Assembly: GCA_963692975.2 (NCBI GenBank)
Contig: CAXMMR010000023.1
Coordinates: 62,001-126,000 of the forward strand
Source of the DNA: CAXMMR01 sp963692975
Lineage (GTDB): Bacteria > Pseudomonadota > Alphaproteobacteria > Acetobacterales > Acetobacteraceae
Length of the DNA: 64,000 nt
Direction: 5' to 3'
Part shown: positions 1 to 8,073 of the stretch, one piece after another
Numbering within the stretch: position 1 is the first letter of the stretch
Layout: every line of letters starts with the position of its first letter
Made by a program: the position numbers and the translations under genes
Notes under the pieces: generated by a model
Database searches by the model: none
What the model was told of the DNA's origin: nothing
The model's input: the letters and a program-made list of their open reading frames with translations, nothing else

Positions 1-1114
1 GCGGGCACGGCATGCCGGAGAACAGCGTGGCGGCGGCGGCGACCAGGTCGCGGGCGACGCCGTCGCGTGGGTCGAGCCGGATATTGACGAGCGGCGTCAG
101 GCGTGGGTTGAGCTCGACCAGCAGCGCCTGGCCGGTCGCGGCCTCGACGACGAAGTCGAGGCCGTGAAAGCCGCTCAGGCTGAGCGCCGCGGCGATGCGG
201 CGCGCCGCATCGACCAACTCCGGGCGTTGCACCAGGCGCACGATGGTTGCCGGGCCGCGCTCGCTCTCGACCTTGACCGCCTCGCAGCACAGCGCCGCCA
301 GCACCTGCCCGTCCAGGCAGAACATCGCGAGGTCGCCCGGCCAGCCCTCGACATGCGCCTGGACGCTGACGCGCGGCCGGCTTGCCTCGCCCGGGCGATC
401 CTGCCGCCGGCGCAGCCAGTCGGCGAGCCAGAACGGGTCGCGATCGACGACCAGGCGCTTGAGCGACTTGGCGCCGCTCAGCCAGTTTTTCAGCTCGGCG
501 AAGGCGACCTGCGCCGCTTGCCGGGTGTGCACGACGCGCACGCCGCCGCCGCCCCAGGCGCCGTCCACCTTCAGCACCCAGGGCGGCGGATGGGCGCCGG
601 TCCAGGCGTCGAGCGCGGCGGTGGAGGGCAGCGCCGCGTCGTCGGGCACGGCGCAGCCGAGGCGGCGGGCGAGCTCGATGACGGCGACACGCGATGCGGT
701 GACAGCGAAGCCCTCGGGCGCGCCGAGCGAGCGCTCCACCAGCGCCCGCTCAGCCGCCGTTCCCTGCCGGTGCAGGCGGTGCAGGTGGTTGACCGACCTG
801 TCATCGGCCGGGACCACGCGCGACGCGCCGCTGCCCCGGATCGCGGCGGAGAGCGCTTGCAGCGGGTCGAAGGCGGAATGGTCGAACAGGCTGACGCTGG
901 CCAGCACGCGCCCGGGATGCGAGGGCGGGCTGAGCAGCGCCACGGCGCAGCCGTGCCGGGCGAGCAATTGGGCGAAGCGCGCCAGGCTCGGCCACCAGCA
1001 GGTGGTGACGAGGAGCACCGGGCCGGAGCTGAGAGAACCGGGGCGGCGGGAGGCGACTGGAGCTTGCGCACATGCAGCCTGATGCTCGTCGGCACGAAAG
1101 AATGGATCGATCAC
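1..1114 (-). CDS. ATP-grasp domain protein, 3' part cut by window edge
   Basis: About 371 residues are visible on the minus strand; the reading frame is open to base 1, so the C-terminus lies outside the window. After a hydrophobic strand (VLLVTTCWW) comes a pre-ATP-grasp-like domain, then a glycine-rich nucleotide loop (WVLKVDGAWGGGGVRVV) and a C-terminal metal/nucleotide-binding pattern (LDFVVEAATGQALLVELNPR) typical of ATP-grasp ligases. These enzymes join a carboxylate to an amine or thiol through an acyl-phosphate; the substrate here is unknown. The start is uncertain: there is no in-frame ATG, and GTG at 1114 is my best choice, with no clear ribosome binding site. It is divergent from the oxidoreductase at 1276. 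Confidence 0.7.
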   Translation of the reverse strand, partial: MIDPFFRADEHQAACAQAPVASRRPGSLSSGPVLLVTTCWWPSLARFAQLLARHGCAVALLSPPSHPGRVLASVSLFDHSAFDPLQALSAAIRGSGASRVVPADDRSVNHLHRLHRQGTAAERALVERSLGAPEGFAVTASRVAVIELARRLGCAVPDDAALPSTAALDAWTGAHPPPWVLKVDGAWGGGGVRVVHTRQAAQVAFAELKNWLSGAKSLKRLVVDRDPFWLADWLRRRQDRPGEASRPRVSVQAHVEGWPGDLAMFCLDGQVLAALCCEAVKVESERGPATIVRLVQRPELVDAARRIAAALSLSGFHGLDFVVEAATGQALLVELNPRLTPLVNIRLDPRDGVARDLVAAAATLFSGMPCP

Positions 1115-1275
1115 ACCGGGCGCCGCAGGTAAGCCGACAGTCTCACCATACGGCGAGGCGAAATCAACTGGTCGTGTTGCGGCTGGTTGTGTCGCCGCGG
1201 CCGGCGCCCAATTTCAGACGCAGCCATGTGCTACGTTTGGCGTCGATCGTGGTCAGGCGGCGAATGGAGAGGCTC

Positions 1276-2463
1276 ATGCAGGACGTCGTGGTGGTCGGCG
1301 CTGGACCTTACGGGCTGTCGATCGCGGCCCATTTGGCCGCACGGCCGGTGCGCATGCGGGCCTACGGGAGCCCGATGCAGACCTGGCGCACGGCGATGCC
1401 GGCCGGCATGCACCTGAAGTCGCACGGCTTCGCCTCCACCCTCTACGATCCCGGGGGGCGGTTTCCACTCTCCGAATACTGTCGCGAGCACGGCATCGCC
1501 TATGCCCATTCCGACCTGCCGGTCTCGCGCGGCACGTTCACCGATTATGGCCTGGAGTTCGCCAGGCGGCATGTGCCGATGCTGGACGAGCGCTCGATCA
1601 CGGCGCTGCGCGCGTCGACCCGGGGCTCGGCCAAGCGGCCCGGCTTCGAAGTCGAGTTCGCCGACGGCGAGGTGGTGCAGACGCGTCAGGTGGTGTGCGC
1701 CGTCGGCATCACCCATTACGCCCATATGGCGCCGGTGCTGGCCGGCCTGCCGCCGCATCTGCTGTCGCACTCCTCGGACAACCACGACCTGAGCAAGTTC
1801 GCCGGCCGCAGGGTGGTTGTGGTCGGCGGCGGCGCCTCGGCGGCGGACTGCGCGGCGCTGCTCTCCGAGGCCGGGGCGATCACCCATCTCGTCACCCGCG
1901 GCGCGGCGCTGCGCTTTCACGCGCCGCCGGCGCCACGCAGCCGGCGGGAGCGGATGCGCTCGCCGCTCAGCACCATCGGCACCGGCTGGAAGTCGATGTT
2001 CTACGCCCGCGCGCCGCATCTTTTCCACGCCATGCCGAGCCAGGTCCGGATCGACATCACCCGCCGCCATCTCGGCCCGGCGCCGTGCTGGTTCGTGCGC
2101 GACCAGGTGGAGAGCGCGGTCGACGTCCGCACGACGACCAGCGTCACCCGGGTCTCTGCGCGCGGCGATCAGGCGGTGCTCGAGCTGGAGGGTCCGGACG
2201 GCGCCGCGACGCTCACCGTCGATCACATCGTGGCGGCGACCGGCTACCGGGTCGATCTCGGGCGCCTGCCCTTCCTGGACCAGGGGCTGCTCGGCCGGGT
2301 CGGCATCGAGCACGGCATGCCGGCGCTGTCGAACCGCTTCGAGACGACGGTGCCTGGGCTGTATTTCGTCGGCCCGCCGGCCGCTAACGCCTTCGGCCCG
2401 CTGCTGCGTTTCGCCTGCGGCGCCGGCTTCACCGCCCGGCGGATCACCCAGGCCGTCACGTGA
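1276..2463 (+). CDS. FAD-dependent NAD(P)-binding oxidoreductase
   Basis: The 395-residue protein begins with a classic FAD Rossmann motif (VVVVGAGPYGLS, residues 3-14) and has a second dinucleotide site near residue 180 (VVVVGGGASAADCA), the layout of flavin monooxygenases and the Pyr_redox_3 group. A C-terminal ATGYRV motif is also typical of flavin-containing and N-hydroxylating monooxygenases. The substrate cannot be read from sequence. ATG 1276 is chosen over ATG 1264 because GGAGAGG at 1266-1272 is a good ribosome binding site for 1276 and would overlap the earlier start. It is transcribed alone, divergent from the ATP-grasp gene. Confidence 0.85.
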   Translation: MQDVVVVGAGPYGLSIAAHLAARPVRMRAYGSPMQTWRTAMPAGMHLKSHGFASTLYDPGGRFPLSEYCREHGIAYAHSDLPVSRGTFTDYGLEFARRHVPMLDERSITALRASTRGSAKRPGFEVEFADGEVVQTRQVVCAVGITHYAHMAPVLAGLPPHLLSHSSDNHDLSKFAGRRVVVVGGGASAADCAALLSEAGAITHLVTRGAALRFHAPPAPRSRRERMRSPLSTIGTGWKSMFYARAPHLFHAMPSQVRIDITRRHLGPAPCWFVRDQVESAVDVRTTTSVTRVSARGDQAVLELEGPDGAATLTVDHIVAATGYRVDLGRLPFLDQGLLGRVGIEHGMPALSNRFETTVPGLYFVGPPAANAFGPLLRFACGAGFTARRITQAVT

Positions 2464-2544
2464 CGCCGCAGTCAGGCGCGCGTATGACGGAACTGCCACC
2501 GGCGTGGCCGTGTTGCACATCGCATCAGCGCCAGGAGGCATGGA

Positions 2545-2814
2545 ATGGTTGAAGATCAGGTTGAGGGCACGGCGAAAGAGTATATGGGCAAGGCGCAGGG
2601 TGCGGCCGGCGATCTGCTTGGCGACAGCAACACGCAGATGAAGGGCAGGGTGAACGAGGCTGCTGGCAAGCTGCAGTCGGCCTATGGCGACGTGGCGGAC
2701 CAGGCTGGCGACATCGCCGCCGAGCTTGGCGACCGCATCAAGTCTCAGCCGCTTGTGGCGGTGCTGATCGCCGGCGGGTTGGGCTACCTGCTGGGCCGCA
2801 TCGCGCGCAGCTAA
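2545..2814 (+). CDS. CsbD-like stress protein with C-terminal membrane anchor
   Basis: An 89-residue protein. The first 60 residues resemble the CsbD family (VEGTAKEYMGKAQGAAGDLL, then a second similar helix), small hydrophilic proteins often induced in general stress in bacteria. The last 25 residues are a single hydrophobic segment (PLVAVLIAGGLGYLLGRI) of the kind found in DUF883/YqjD proteins, which tether to the inner membrane. AGGAGG lies six bases before ATG 2545, fixing the start. The CsbD-plus-anchor combination suggests a membrane-associated stress protein; this is inference. Confidence 0.85.
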   Translation: MVEDQVEGTAKEYMGKAQGAAGDLLGDSNTQMKGRVNEAAGKLQSAYGDVADQAGDIAAELGDRIKSQPLVAVLIAGGLGYLLGRIARS

Positions 2815-2833
2815 GCATCCGGTGCGCCGGACG

Positions 2834-3304
2834 ATGAACGGCGCATCGTCCGACACGCTGTTCACCGTCGGCTATCAAAGCACCACGGTCGCCTGCCTCG
2901 TACGGGCGTTGAGCGTGGCGCGGATCGCTTTGCTGGCGGACGTTCGCGCCGTCCCTCAGTCGCGTAAGCCGGGCTTCAGCAAGCATGGTTTGGCGGCGGC
3001 GCTCGGCGAGGCCGGGATCGGATACGTGCATTTTCGGCCACTTGGCACGCCGAAGGACGGCAGGGTCGCCGCTCGGCATGGCGATGTGGCCGCGCTGTCG
3101 CGGATCTATGCCGGTCACCTCGCCGGGGACGCGCCGCAAGCCGCGCTGGCGGACCTCGCCGAGCGTGCCCGCGGCCGGCCGACCTGTCTGCTATGCTTCG
3201 AGCGCGACCACCGGACGTGCCATCGCCACATCGTCGCCGAGCGGCTTGCCATAACCGCCTCGCTCACAGTCGTCCATCTCGTGCCCGACCTGCCGGCCGG
3301 TTAG
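2834..3304 (+). CDS. DUF488 family protein
   Basis: A 156-residue protein of the DUF488 family. The N-terminal strand TLFTVGYQS, the LLADVRAVPQSRKPGF block with basic residues, and the C-terminal CFERDHRTCHRHI motif (two Cys and a His) are the family's conserved features. The biochemical function of DUF488 is not settled. ATG 2834 is preferred to GTG 2822; the gene follows the CsbD-like gene by 19 bases and may be co-transcribed with it. The downstream NRAMP gene begins within 40 bases, so a three-gene unit is possible. Confidence 0.85.
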   Translation: MNGASSDTLFTVGYQSTTVACLVRALSVARIALLADVRAVPQSRKPGFSKHGLAAALGEAGIGYVHFRPLGTPKDGRVAARHGDVAALSRIYAGHLAGDAPQAALADLAERARGRPTCLLCFERDHRTCHRHIVAERLAITASLTVVHLVPDLPAG

Positions 3305-3339
3305 TCACGAACGAACCCGATGCACGCCACGGCAGCCCT

Positions 3340-4623
3340 TTGAGCGAGCTCGCGAGGCCGCCGCCCGGCCTGACCGAGCGCACGCGCAGCGCCATGCAGG
3401 CGGCGCTGGCGGGTCGGCCGCGCTCGCGCTTCTCCGGGCTGCTGTTCGCCGGCCCGGCGGTGGTCGCGTCGGTCGCCTATGTCGATCCGGGCAATTACGC
3501 GACCAACATCGAGGCCGGTTCCCGCTTCGGCTACCAGCTGCTGTGGGTCGTCGTGGCGGCCAGCTTGGTCGCGATGCTGTTCCAGTCGATGTCGGCCAAG
3601 CTCGGCATCGCCACCGGGCACAACCTGGCCGAGCTCTGCCGCGCCGAGTTCAGCCGCCCCGTCGTGCTGGCGATGTGGGTGACCAGCGAGGTCGCGACGA
3701 TGGCGACCGACCTCGCCGAGTTCCTCGGCGGCGCCATCGGCCTCGCCCTGCTGATGCATGTTCCGCTGCTGGCCGGCATGGCGATCACCGGGCTCGTCAC
3801 CTATGCCCTGCTGCTCACCGACCGCGCCGGGTTCCGGCCGATGGAGCTGATCATCGGCGGGCTGATCGGGGTGATCGGGCTGTGCTACCTGGTCGAGATC
3901 GTGCTGGCGCCGCCGGATTGGGGAGCGGCGCTGCGCCATGCCATCGTGCCGCGCATCGCCGATGGCCATGCGCTCACGCTGGTCGTCGGCATCATCGGCG
4001 CGACGGTGATGCCGCATGCGATCTATCTGCATTCCGGCCTCACCCAGGCGCGCGCGCCGGCCGGCAGCGAGGCCGACCGGCGGCGGCTGATCCGCTACTC
4101 CAACCGCGAGACGTTGGTGGCGCTCGGCTTTGCCGCCCTGGTCAACATCGCCATGGTGCTGATGGCGGCGCGGGTCTTCCACCAGGGCCATCCGGAGGTT
4201 GCCGAGATCCAGACCGCCTACGCGACGCTCGGGCCGCTGCTCGGCGCCGGCGCCGCGGCGGTGTTCCTGATCTCGCTCATGGCGTCCGGCATCTCCAGCT
4301 CGGTTGTCGGCACGCTGGCCGGGCAGCTGGTGATGCAGGGCTTCATCCGCACCCGGCTGCCGATCTGGCTGCGCCGCCTTGCCACGATGGCGCCGGCCTT
4401 CGTCGTCGTCGCACTCGGCTACGACGCGACGACGAGCCTGGTGATCAGCCAGGTGGTGCTGAGCCTGACGCTGCCGATCCCGTTGGTCGCGCTCACCCTG
4501 CTCAGCAGCCGGGCCTCGGTGATGGGCCCGCTGACGACGCCGCGCACCGTGATGATCGTCGCCTGGTTGGCGACGGCGATGGTGAGCGGGCTCAATGTGG
4601 TGCTGATCATTCAGTCGGTCTGA
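3340..4623 (+). CDS. NRAMP family divalent metal (Mn2+/Fe2+) transporter
   Basis: A 427-residue inner-membrane protein with about 11 hydrophobic segments. The signature DPGN metal-binding motif is present in VAYVDPGNYATN (TM1), and TM6 carries the matching MPHAIYLHS motif, where Met and His residues line the metal path. Such proteins import manganese or ferrous iron with protons. No ATG gives the full family N-terminus. TTG 3340 includes the conserved LTERTRSAMQAALAGR stretch seen in bacterial members; ATG 3394 is the alternative and would drop 18 residues. No metal-responsive operator was recognised. Confidence 0.88.
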   Translation: MSELARPPPGLTERTRSAMQAALAGRPRSRFSGLLFAGPAVVASVAYVDPGNYATNIEAGSRFGYQLLWVVVAASLVAMLFQSMSAKLGIATGHNLAELCRAEFSRPVVLAMWVTSEVATMATDLAEFLGGAIGLALLMHVPLLAGMAITGLVTYALLLTDRAGFRPMELIIGGLIGVIGLCYLVEIVLAPPDWGAALRHAIVPRIADGHALTLVVGIIGATVMPHAIYLHSGLTQARAPAGSEADRRRLIRYSNRETLVALGFAALVNIAMVLMAARVFHQGHPEVAEIQTAYATLGPLLGAGAAAVFLISLMASGISSSVVGTLAGQLVMQGFIRTRLPIWLRRLATMAPAFVVVALGYDATTSLVISQVVLSLTLPIPLVALTLLSSRASVMGPLTTPRTVMIVAWLATAMVSGLNVVLIIQSV

Positions 4624-4634
4624 GGACGGCAAGC

Positions 4635-4745
4635 GGTTCTTTTTTGCAAAAAAGAACGAAAAAACTCTTGTCCGTTGGCAGCGATCCGTTGGCCGGGACT
4701 CCAATCGGAAAAAAGTTTTTTGCTTCTTTTTTTCAAAAAAGAAGC
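4635..4745. repeat. HP repeat copy 1 (paired A/T-rich hairpins)
   Basis: Two short hairpins face each other: GGTTCTTTTTT pairs with AAAAAAGAAC at 4635-4656, and GCTTCTTTTTTT pairs with AAAAAAGAAGC at the right end. The inner flanks GAAAAAACTCTTG and AAAAAAGTTTTTTGC are also partly complementary, so the whole element can fold as a larger palindrome around a variable centre. It lies between the NRAMP gene and rnhB. A T-run next to a stem could also end transcription. Confidence 0.85.
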
Positions 4746-4812
4746 GCTGCTTTTCTTCCTCCAGCGCACCGATACTCTTGCCTTGGCGAAAGCCTCCGCT
4801 TCAAGGTGCGGC

Positions 4813-5424
4813 ATGCCTCACTTCAAGCACGAGTCGCGGCACGGGGGCCGTGTGGCCGGCGTGGACGAGGTCGGCCGAGGGCCGCTCGCGGGCCCGGTGC
4901 TGGCCGCCGCCGTCGTGTTCTCACGGCGGGTGCCGCGGCGGCTCGCGGGCCTGATCAACGACAGCAAGGCGCTTACCGCGGCGCAGCGCGAGGCGGCGTT
5001 CGCGGCGCTGCGGGCGCATGAGCATGTGGAGATCGGCGTCGGCGCCGCCTCGGTCGACGAAATCGTGCGGCTGAACATCCTGCACGCCGCCATGCTGGCG
5101 ATGCGGCGCGCCGTCGCCCGGCTGCCCAGCCTGCCGGACCTCGCGCTGATCGACGGCAACCGGGCGCCGCTGCTCGCGTGCCGGGTGGAGTGCGTGATCG
5201 GCGGCGACGCGGAGAGCCTGTCGATCGCCGCCGCCTCGATCATCGCCAAGGTCCTGCGGGATCGGGCGATGACCCGGCTGCATGCGCGCTTTCCGCATTA
5301 TGGCTGGCACGAGAACGCCGGCTACGCGACGGCGGCGCACCGCCGCGCGCTGATCGAGCACGGGCCTTGCCATCATCATCGCCCCACTTTTGGGTCGGTT
5401 CGCCGATTGGGCCTGGATCTCTAA
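4813..5424 (+). CDS. rnhB: Ribonuclease HII
   Basis: A 203-residue enzyme that cuts RNA in RNA-DNA hybrids, including single ribonucleotides left in DNA. The catalytic signature DEVGRGPLAG (Asp and Glu) sits at residues 18-27, LIDGN carries the next Asp, and DAESLSIAAASIIAKVLRDR the fourth acidic residue; FPHYGWHENAGYAT is the family C-terminal motif. The start is ATG 4813 (MPHFKHESRH); the frame is open further upstream through the HP repeat, but that part does not resemble RNase HII. It precedes ccrM, a neighbour pair common in alphaproteobacteria. Confidence 0.95.
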   Translation: MPHFKHESRHGGRVAGVDEVGRGPLAGPVLAAAVVFSRRVPRRLAGLINDSKALTAAQREAAFAALRAHEHVEIGVGAASVDEIVRLNILHAAMLAMRRAVARLPSLPDLALIDGNRAPLLACRVECVIGGDAESLSIAAASIIAKVLRDRAMTRLHARFPHYGWHENAGYATAAHRRALIEHGPCHHHRPTFGSVRRLGLDL

Positions 5425-5429
5425 ATGAC

Positions 5430-5488
5430 TGGTTTCCAAAGGCCTCCGGCCTTTGGTGGGTCCAGGGCAAAGCCCTGGCCTTCCTTTC
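5430..5488 (+). repeat. Module B variant between rnhB and ccrM
   Basis: A diverged copy of module B: AAAGGCCTCCGGCCTTT hairpin (5438-5454), then GGGTCCAGGGCAAAGCCCTGGCC. It fills nearly the whole gap between the rnhB stop and the ccrM start. Confidence 0.8.
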
Positions 5489-5495
5489 GTTTCCT

Positions 5496-6566
5496 ATGAG
5501 CTACGACCACGACCTGCCCTTAGACCAGGTCCTGCGCGGCGACTGCATCGAGATGATGCGCATGCTGCCCGCCGCCTCGGTGCACTGCATCTTCGCCGAC
5601 CCGCCGTATAATCTTCAGCTCCGCGGCGAGCTGCGCCGGCCGGACGACAGCCTGGTCGACGGCGTGGACGACGACTGGGACCAGTTCGAGGACTTCGCCG
5701 CCTATGACCGGTTCACCCGCGACTGGCTGGCAGAGTGCCGCCGCCTGCTGCGCAAGGACGGCACGATCTGGGTGATCGGCTCCTATCACAACATCTTCCG
5801 CATCGGCGCCATCCTGCAGGACCTCGGCTTTTGGATCCTCAACGACGTGGTGTGGCGCAAGTCCAACCCGATGCCGAACTTTCGCGGCCGGCGGTTCACC
5901 AATGCGCATGAGACGATGATCTGGGCGGCGCGCGAGCAGGGCAGCCGCTATCGCTTCAACTACCAATCCATGAAGTCGCTCAACGACGACCTGCAGATGC
6001 GCAGCGATTGGCTGATCCCGCTCTGCACCGGCGAGGAGCGGCTGCGCAACGCGCATGGCCTGAAGCTGCATCCGACGCAGAAGCCGGAGGCGCTGCTGCA
6101 CCGGGTGCTGCTCGCCTCGACGATCGCCGAGGAGGTCGTGCTCGACCCGTTTCTCGGCACCGGCACCACGGCGACGGTGGCGAAGAGGCTTGGGCGGCAC
6201 TTCATCGGCATCGAGCGCCACCCCGCCTATGTCGAGGCGGCGCTGGCCCGGCTGCTGCGCGAGACCCGGCTGGCCCGCGCGGCGCTCACCACCGCCGCCA
6301 ATCGGCGTGACCAGAAGCGGGTTCCGTTCGGCAGCCTGGTGGAGCGCGGCGTGGTGCCGCCGGGCACGCGCCTGGTGGATCGTCAGCGGCGGGTCGAGGC
6401 GGTGGTCGGCGCGGACGGCACGATCAGCTCGGGCAGCGTGCAGGGCTCGATCCATCAAGTGGGCGCGGCGGTGCAGAACGCGCCCTCGTGCAACGGCTGG
6501 ACGTTCTGGCACGTCGAGCGGGCCGGGGTGCTGACGCCGCTGGACGGCTTTCGCCATGATAGCTGA
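5496..6566 (+). CDS. ccrM: Cell-cycle-type adenine DNA methyltransferase (GANTC)
   Basis: A 356-residue beta-class N6-adenine methyltransferase. Motif IV DPPYNL is near residue 32 and the S-adenosylmethionine motif DPFLGTGTT near residue 212, an order typical of CcrM and HinfI methylases. A C-terminal domain of about 90 residues, ending in GWTFWHV, matches the extra DNA-binding segment of CcrM proteins. In Caulobacter and relatives the enzyme methylates GANTC after replication and times the cell cycle; there is no partner endonuclease here, in line with an orphan regulatory methylase. The start is ATG 5496, without a strong ribosome binding site. The stop lies in the first unit of a 26-bp tandem repeat. 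Confidence 0.93.
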   Translation: MSYDHDLPLDQVLRGDCIEMMRMLPAASVHCIFADPPYNLQLRGELRRPDDSLVDGVDDDWDQFEDFAAYDRFTRDWLAECRRLLRKDGTIWVIGSYHNIFRIGAILQDLGFWILNDVVWRKSNPMPNFRGRRFTNAHETMIWAAREQGSRYRFNYQSMKSLNDDLQMRSDWLIPLCTGEERLRNAHGLKLHPTQKPEALLHRVLLASTIAEEVVLDPFLGTGTTATVAKRLGRHFIGIERHPAYVEAALARLLRETRLARAALTTAANRRDQKRVPFGSLVERGVVPPGTRLVDRQRRVEAVVGADGTISSGSVQGSIHQVGAAVQNAPSCNGWTFWHVERAGVLTPLDGFRHDS

Positions 6567-6651
6567 GACATAGCGTTCGCCATGATAGCTGAGACATGGC
6601 GTTCGCCATGATAGCTGAGACATGGCGTTCGCCATGATGGCTGAGACGCCG
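6550..6651 (+). repeat. Four-unit 26-bp tandem repeat across ccrM stop and MFS start
   Basis: Units start at 6550, 6576, 6602 and 6628; each begins TTCGCCATGATAGCTGAGAC. Units 2 and 3 are identical, unit 1 has ATAG for ATGG, and unit 4 has ATGATGG for ATGATAG and then diverges. Unit 1 supplies the ccrM stop (TGA 6564-6566); units 3 and 4 supply the possible start codons of the MFS gene. Because 26 is not a multiple of three, unit number changes the frame relation of the two genes. Confidence 0.92.
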
Positions 6652-7887
6652 CTGGCGGCGCTGCGGCCGCATTGGAAGCTGGTGCTGGCGTGCTTCCTCG
6701 GCTGGTTCCTCGACGCGTTCGACCAGGTCGTGCTGCTGCTCGTGCTGCCCGAGATCGGCGCGCATTTCGGCGTCTCGCTCACCGCAATGGGGCTGGTCAT
6801 CACCGCGCAGTCGCTCGGCCGGGTGGTCGGCAACACCAGCTGGGGATGGCTTGCCGATCGTTACGGCCGCAAGCTGACCTTCATGGCGGGGGTGATCTGG
6901 TTCGCCGTGTTCTCCGGCTTGTCGGGGCTCGCCTGGAGCTACACGGCGCTGCTGGTGATCCAGCTGCTGTTCGGCATCGGCTTCGGCGGCGAGTGGACGG
7001 CCTCGGCGGCGTTGCTGATGGAGAGCGTGCCGGAGCGCAGCCGCAAGGTCGCCTCGTCGCTGATGATGGCGGGCTATGAGTTCGGCTTCTTCGCCGCCTC
7101 GGCCGCGCAGGCGGTGATGCTGCCGCGGTTCGGCTGGCGCTCGCTGTTCCTGGTCGGCATCGCGCCGGCGCTGCTGGCGATCTTCATCCGACGCGGCATC
7201 GCCGAGAGCCCGGTCTGGCTGCGCACCCAGCGGGACCGCGCCAAAACCCCTGCCCGCGCGCGCGCGCGCTTCCGGCTCGACCGCGCGGCGCTGCAGGCCT
7301 GCGCCTTCATGCTGGTGCTGCAGTTCCAGGTCGCGGCGATCTACAACTTCTATCCGACGCTGCTGAAAACCGCGCATGGCTGGACGCCGGACGGGGTGTT
7401 CGCCGCCATCGCGCTGTATTCGGCCGGCTCCATCTTGGGCAAGCTGAGCTGCGGCGCGATCGCGACCCGGATCGGCGACCGGCCGACGATCCTCGGCTGC
7501 CTGGCGATCACCATCGCCGCCATCGCCCCCTTTGTCGGCGCGGCGAGCCCAGCGGTGCTGCTCGCCAGCGCCTTCGTCATCGGCGCCTCCAGCAGCGGCG
7601 TGTTCGCGCTGGTGCCGGATTACCTGTCGCTGCGCTTTCCCAATCCGACGCGCTCGTTCGGCATGGGCCTCGCCTACGCGCTCGCGGCCGGCGGCCAGGG
7701 TGTGGCAAGCTTTGTCGTGCCGGCCGCCGGCGGCGGCCTCGGCCTGGTGCGATCGATCGAGGTGTTCGTGGTTGCGAGCTCGCTGACGGTCGGGCTGATC
7801 GCCGCTTTTGTACCGCGACGGCTGCCCGGGCTGGATATGGAGAAAGGAAGGCCAGAGGCTCTGCCTTTGGACACCGTCACGCGCTAG
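6622..7887 (+). CDS. MFS transporter, sugar-acid/carboxylate type
   Basis: A 421-residue protein with 12 predicted membrane helices and the MFS loop motif GWLADRYGRK (about residue 75). The N-terminus (GWFLDAFDQVVLLLVLPEI) resembles the NanT/JEN-like carboxylate-proton symporters. The start may be ATG 6622, 6634 or 6637, all inside the tandem repeat; none has a strong ribosome binding site. The last dozen or so residues (GRPEALPLDTVTR) are encoded by an intergenic hairpin repeat, so the natural end has probably been replaced or extended by repeat DNA. A lactate permease follows, which fits a monocarboxylate substrate, but that is inference. Confidence 0.85.
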   Translation: MAFAMMAETPLAALRPHWKLVLACFLGWFLDAFDQVVLLLVLPEIGAHFGVSLTAMGLVITAQSLGRVVGNTSWGWLADRYGRKLTFMAGVIWFAVFSGLSGLAWSYTALLVIQLLFGIGFGGEWTASAALLMESVPERSRKVASSLMMAGYEFGFFAASAAQAVMLPRFGWRSLFLVGIAPALLAIFIRRGIAESPVWLRTQRDRAKTPARARARFRLDRAALQACAFMLVLQFQVAAIYNFYPTLLKTAHGWTPDGVFAAIALYSAGSILGKLSCGAIATRIGDRPTILGCLAITIAAIAPFVGAASPAVLLASAFVIGASSSGVFALVPDYLSLRFPNPTRSFGMGLAYALAAGGQGVASFVVPAAGGGLGLVRSIEVFVVASSLTVGLIAAFVPRRLPGLDMEKGRPEALPLDTVTR

Positions 7888-8043
7888 CGTGCAGTCGCAC
7901 GACGGGGCCAAGGCCCCAGACCCCCCGATCCGTGCGGAAGCTATCTTCCCGCACCGTCGAGCTCGCCACGGAAACACTGACTAAAGAGTGGATTTTAAAG
8001 GCTTCGCCTTTAATGGGGTCCAGGGGCAAAGCCCCTGGCCTTG
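7846..8043 (+). repeat. Module A-like and module B pair before lactate permease
   Basis: The first part (7846-7931) holds GGCCAGAGGCTCTGCC and GGGGCCAAGGCCCC hairpins and encodes the end of the MFS protein. The second part (7988-8043) is a full module B: AAAGGCTTCGCCTTT and CCAGGGGCAAAGCCCCTGG, each an inverted repeat with a three-base loop. The pair fills the 186-bp gap before the permease. Confidence 0.88.
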
Positions 8044-8073
8044 CGTAGGCCAAGCAATAAACGGGAGACGTCG

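Noticed and set aside
6550..6651. 26-bp repeats as ends of an insertion sequence
   Set aside because: Units are direct tandem copies with no transposase frame between them; both flanks are intact genes.
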